Positions 5,527-5,799 of a stretch of 5,799 nt of DNA are shown here, in pieces. The stretch's first letter is position 1; the number at the start of each line of letters is the position of its first letter. The notes beneath the pieces are model-generated. The model was not told the origin of the DNA. It saw nothing but the letters and a program-made list of their open reading frames with translations, and ran no database searches. The position numbers were made by a program, and so were the translations under genes. The stretch covers positions 1 to 5,799 of the forward strand of contig PXAQ01000177.1 of NCBI GenBank assembly GCA_003567095.1, read 5' to 3'. Source of the DNA: Phycisphaerae bacterium. GTDB lineage: Bacteria; Planctomycetota; Phycisphaerae; Sedimentisphaerales; Anaerohalosphaeraceae.

Positions 5527-5799
5527 TCAGTCGAGTACCGCCGACAGTTTGCAGCGGCCGTAGATCTCGCGCACCTTCTCGGTCGCCTCACGGCAGGTCT
5601 GTTCCATCTTCTTGCTGAACGGCGCATCGCTGGTCAGTTCCGCCAGGTGCAGGTGGCTCATCAGCGGGCCGTCCACGGCCTCAATAATCTCCAGCAGTGT
5701 AATCTCCTCGGCCGCTCGCGCCAGGAAAAACCCGCCCCGCGGGCCGCGTTTGCTGCGCAGCACATTGGCACGCACCAACTGCTGCAGGATTTTCAACAA
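5527..5799 (-). CDS. Rrf2-family transcriptional regulator (C-terminal part)
   Basis: 90 residues ending at TGA 5527-5529; the gene enters from the right edge, and the first visible codon (TTG) is internal. The visible part covers the end of the winged-helix DNA-binding domain and the dimerisation helix: KILQQLVRANVLRSKRGPRG matches the Rrf2 recognition helix and wing (consensus LxxILxxLxxAGLVxSxRGxxGG), followed by FLARAAEEITLLEIIEAVDG. Well-known members (IscR, NsrR, RsrR, CymR) regulate Fe-S, NO, redox or cysteine genes. The region that binds an Fe-S cluster in IscR and NsrR has three closely spaced cysteines; here only Cys69 and Cys83 of the fragment are seen, so a canonical cluster is unlikely. 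Its immediate downstream neighbour is the MazG-like gene; the rest of the operon lies outside. Confidence 0.88.
   Translation of the reverse strand: MLKILQQLVRANVLRSKRGPRGGFFLARAAEEITLLEIIEAVDGPLMSHLHLAELTSDAPFSKKMEQTCREATEKVREIYGRCKLSAVLD

Noticed and set aside
5505..5627. 41-residue N-terminal extension of the MazG-like protein
   Set aside because: Arg-rich, overlaps the Rrf2 coding region, and the MazG fold is complete from ATG 5504.
1..5799. CRISPR array, tRNA, rRNA, integrase or transposase gene
   Set aside because: Looked for spaced direct repeats, tRNA-like arms and recombinase motifs; none seen.

Overview
The window looks like a piece of a GC-rich, probably anaerobic, Gram-negative bacterial chromosome, perhaps Desulfobacterota-like or a related lineage. 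The hints are an acyl-CoA dehydratase/benzoyl-CoA reductase-type activase, sigma-54 control and an Rrf2 regulator. The taxonomic guess is weak. A much more AT-rich antiphage-type gene sits between these GC-rich genes: a 60-base sample at 3241-3300 has 20 G+C, against 36 at 2161-2220.

Layout. (1) 1-808, minus strand: N-terminal 269 residues of a BadF/BadG/HgdC-family ATPase (acyl-CoA dehydratase activase), running off the left edge. (2) 809-1050: divergent control region holding a near-consensus sigma-54 promoter that points at the activase, and a 13-bp inverted repeat (12/13 matched) ending one base before the start codon of the next gene. (3) 1051-2517, plus strand: a sigma-54 enhancer-binding activator with intact GAFTGA and Walker motifs and an unrecognised N-terminal domain. 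(4) 2518-2631: convergent intergenic stretch with a degenerate heptamer tandem repeat. (5) 2632-5139, minus strand: a NACHT-type STAND NTPase with an N-terminal Mrr-like PD-(D/E)XK nuclease domain, resembling bacterial antiphage NLR-like proteins. It is cut in two by one in-frame TAA. (6) 5241-5504, minus strand: a small stand-alone MazG-like pyrophosphohydrolase. (7) 5527-5799, minus strand: C-terminal part of an Rrf2-family regulator, running off the right edge.

Two stories stand out. First, the left half reads as a self-contained regulatory circuit: the activator probably binds the dyad, loops to the sigma-54 promoter about 105 bp away to switch on the activase gene, and may control its own apparently leaderless promoter at the same site. 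Second, the right half is a probably horizontally acquired nuclease-NACHT defence gene placed next to an Rrf2-mazG pair. Its reading frame is intact apart from a single stop codon, so it is a very recent pseudogene, a sequencing error, or a split protein. No RNA genes, CRISPR arrays, insertion sequences or convincing rho-independent terminators were seen.
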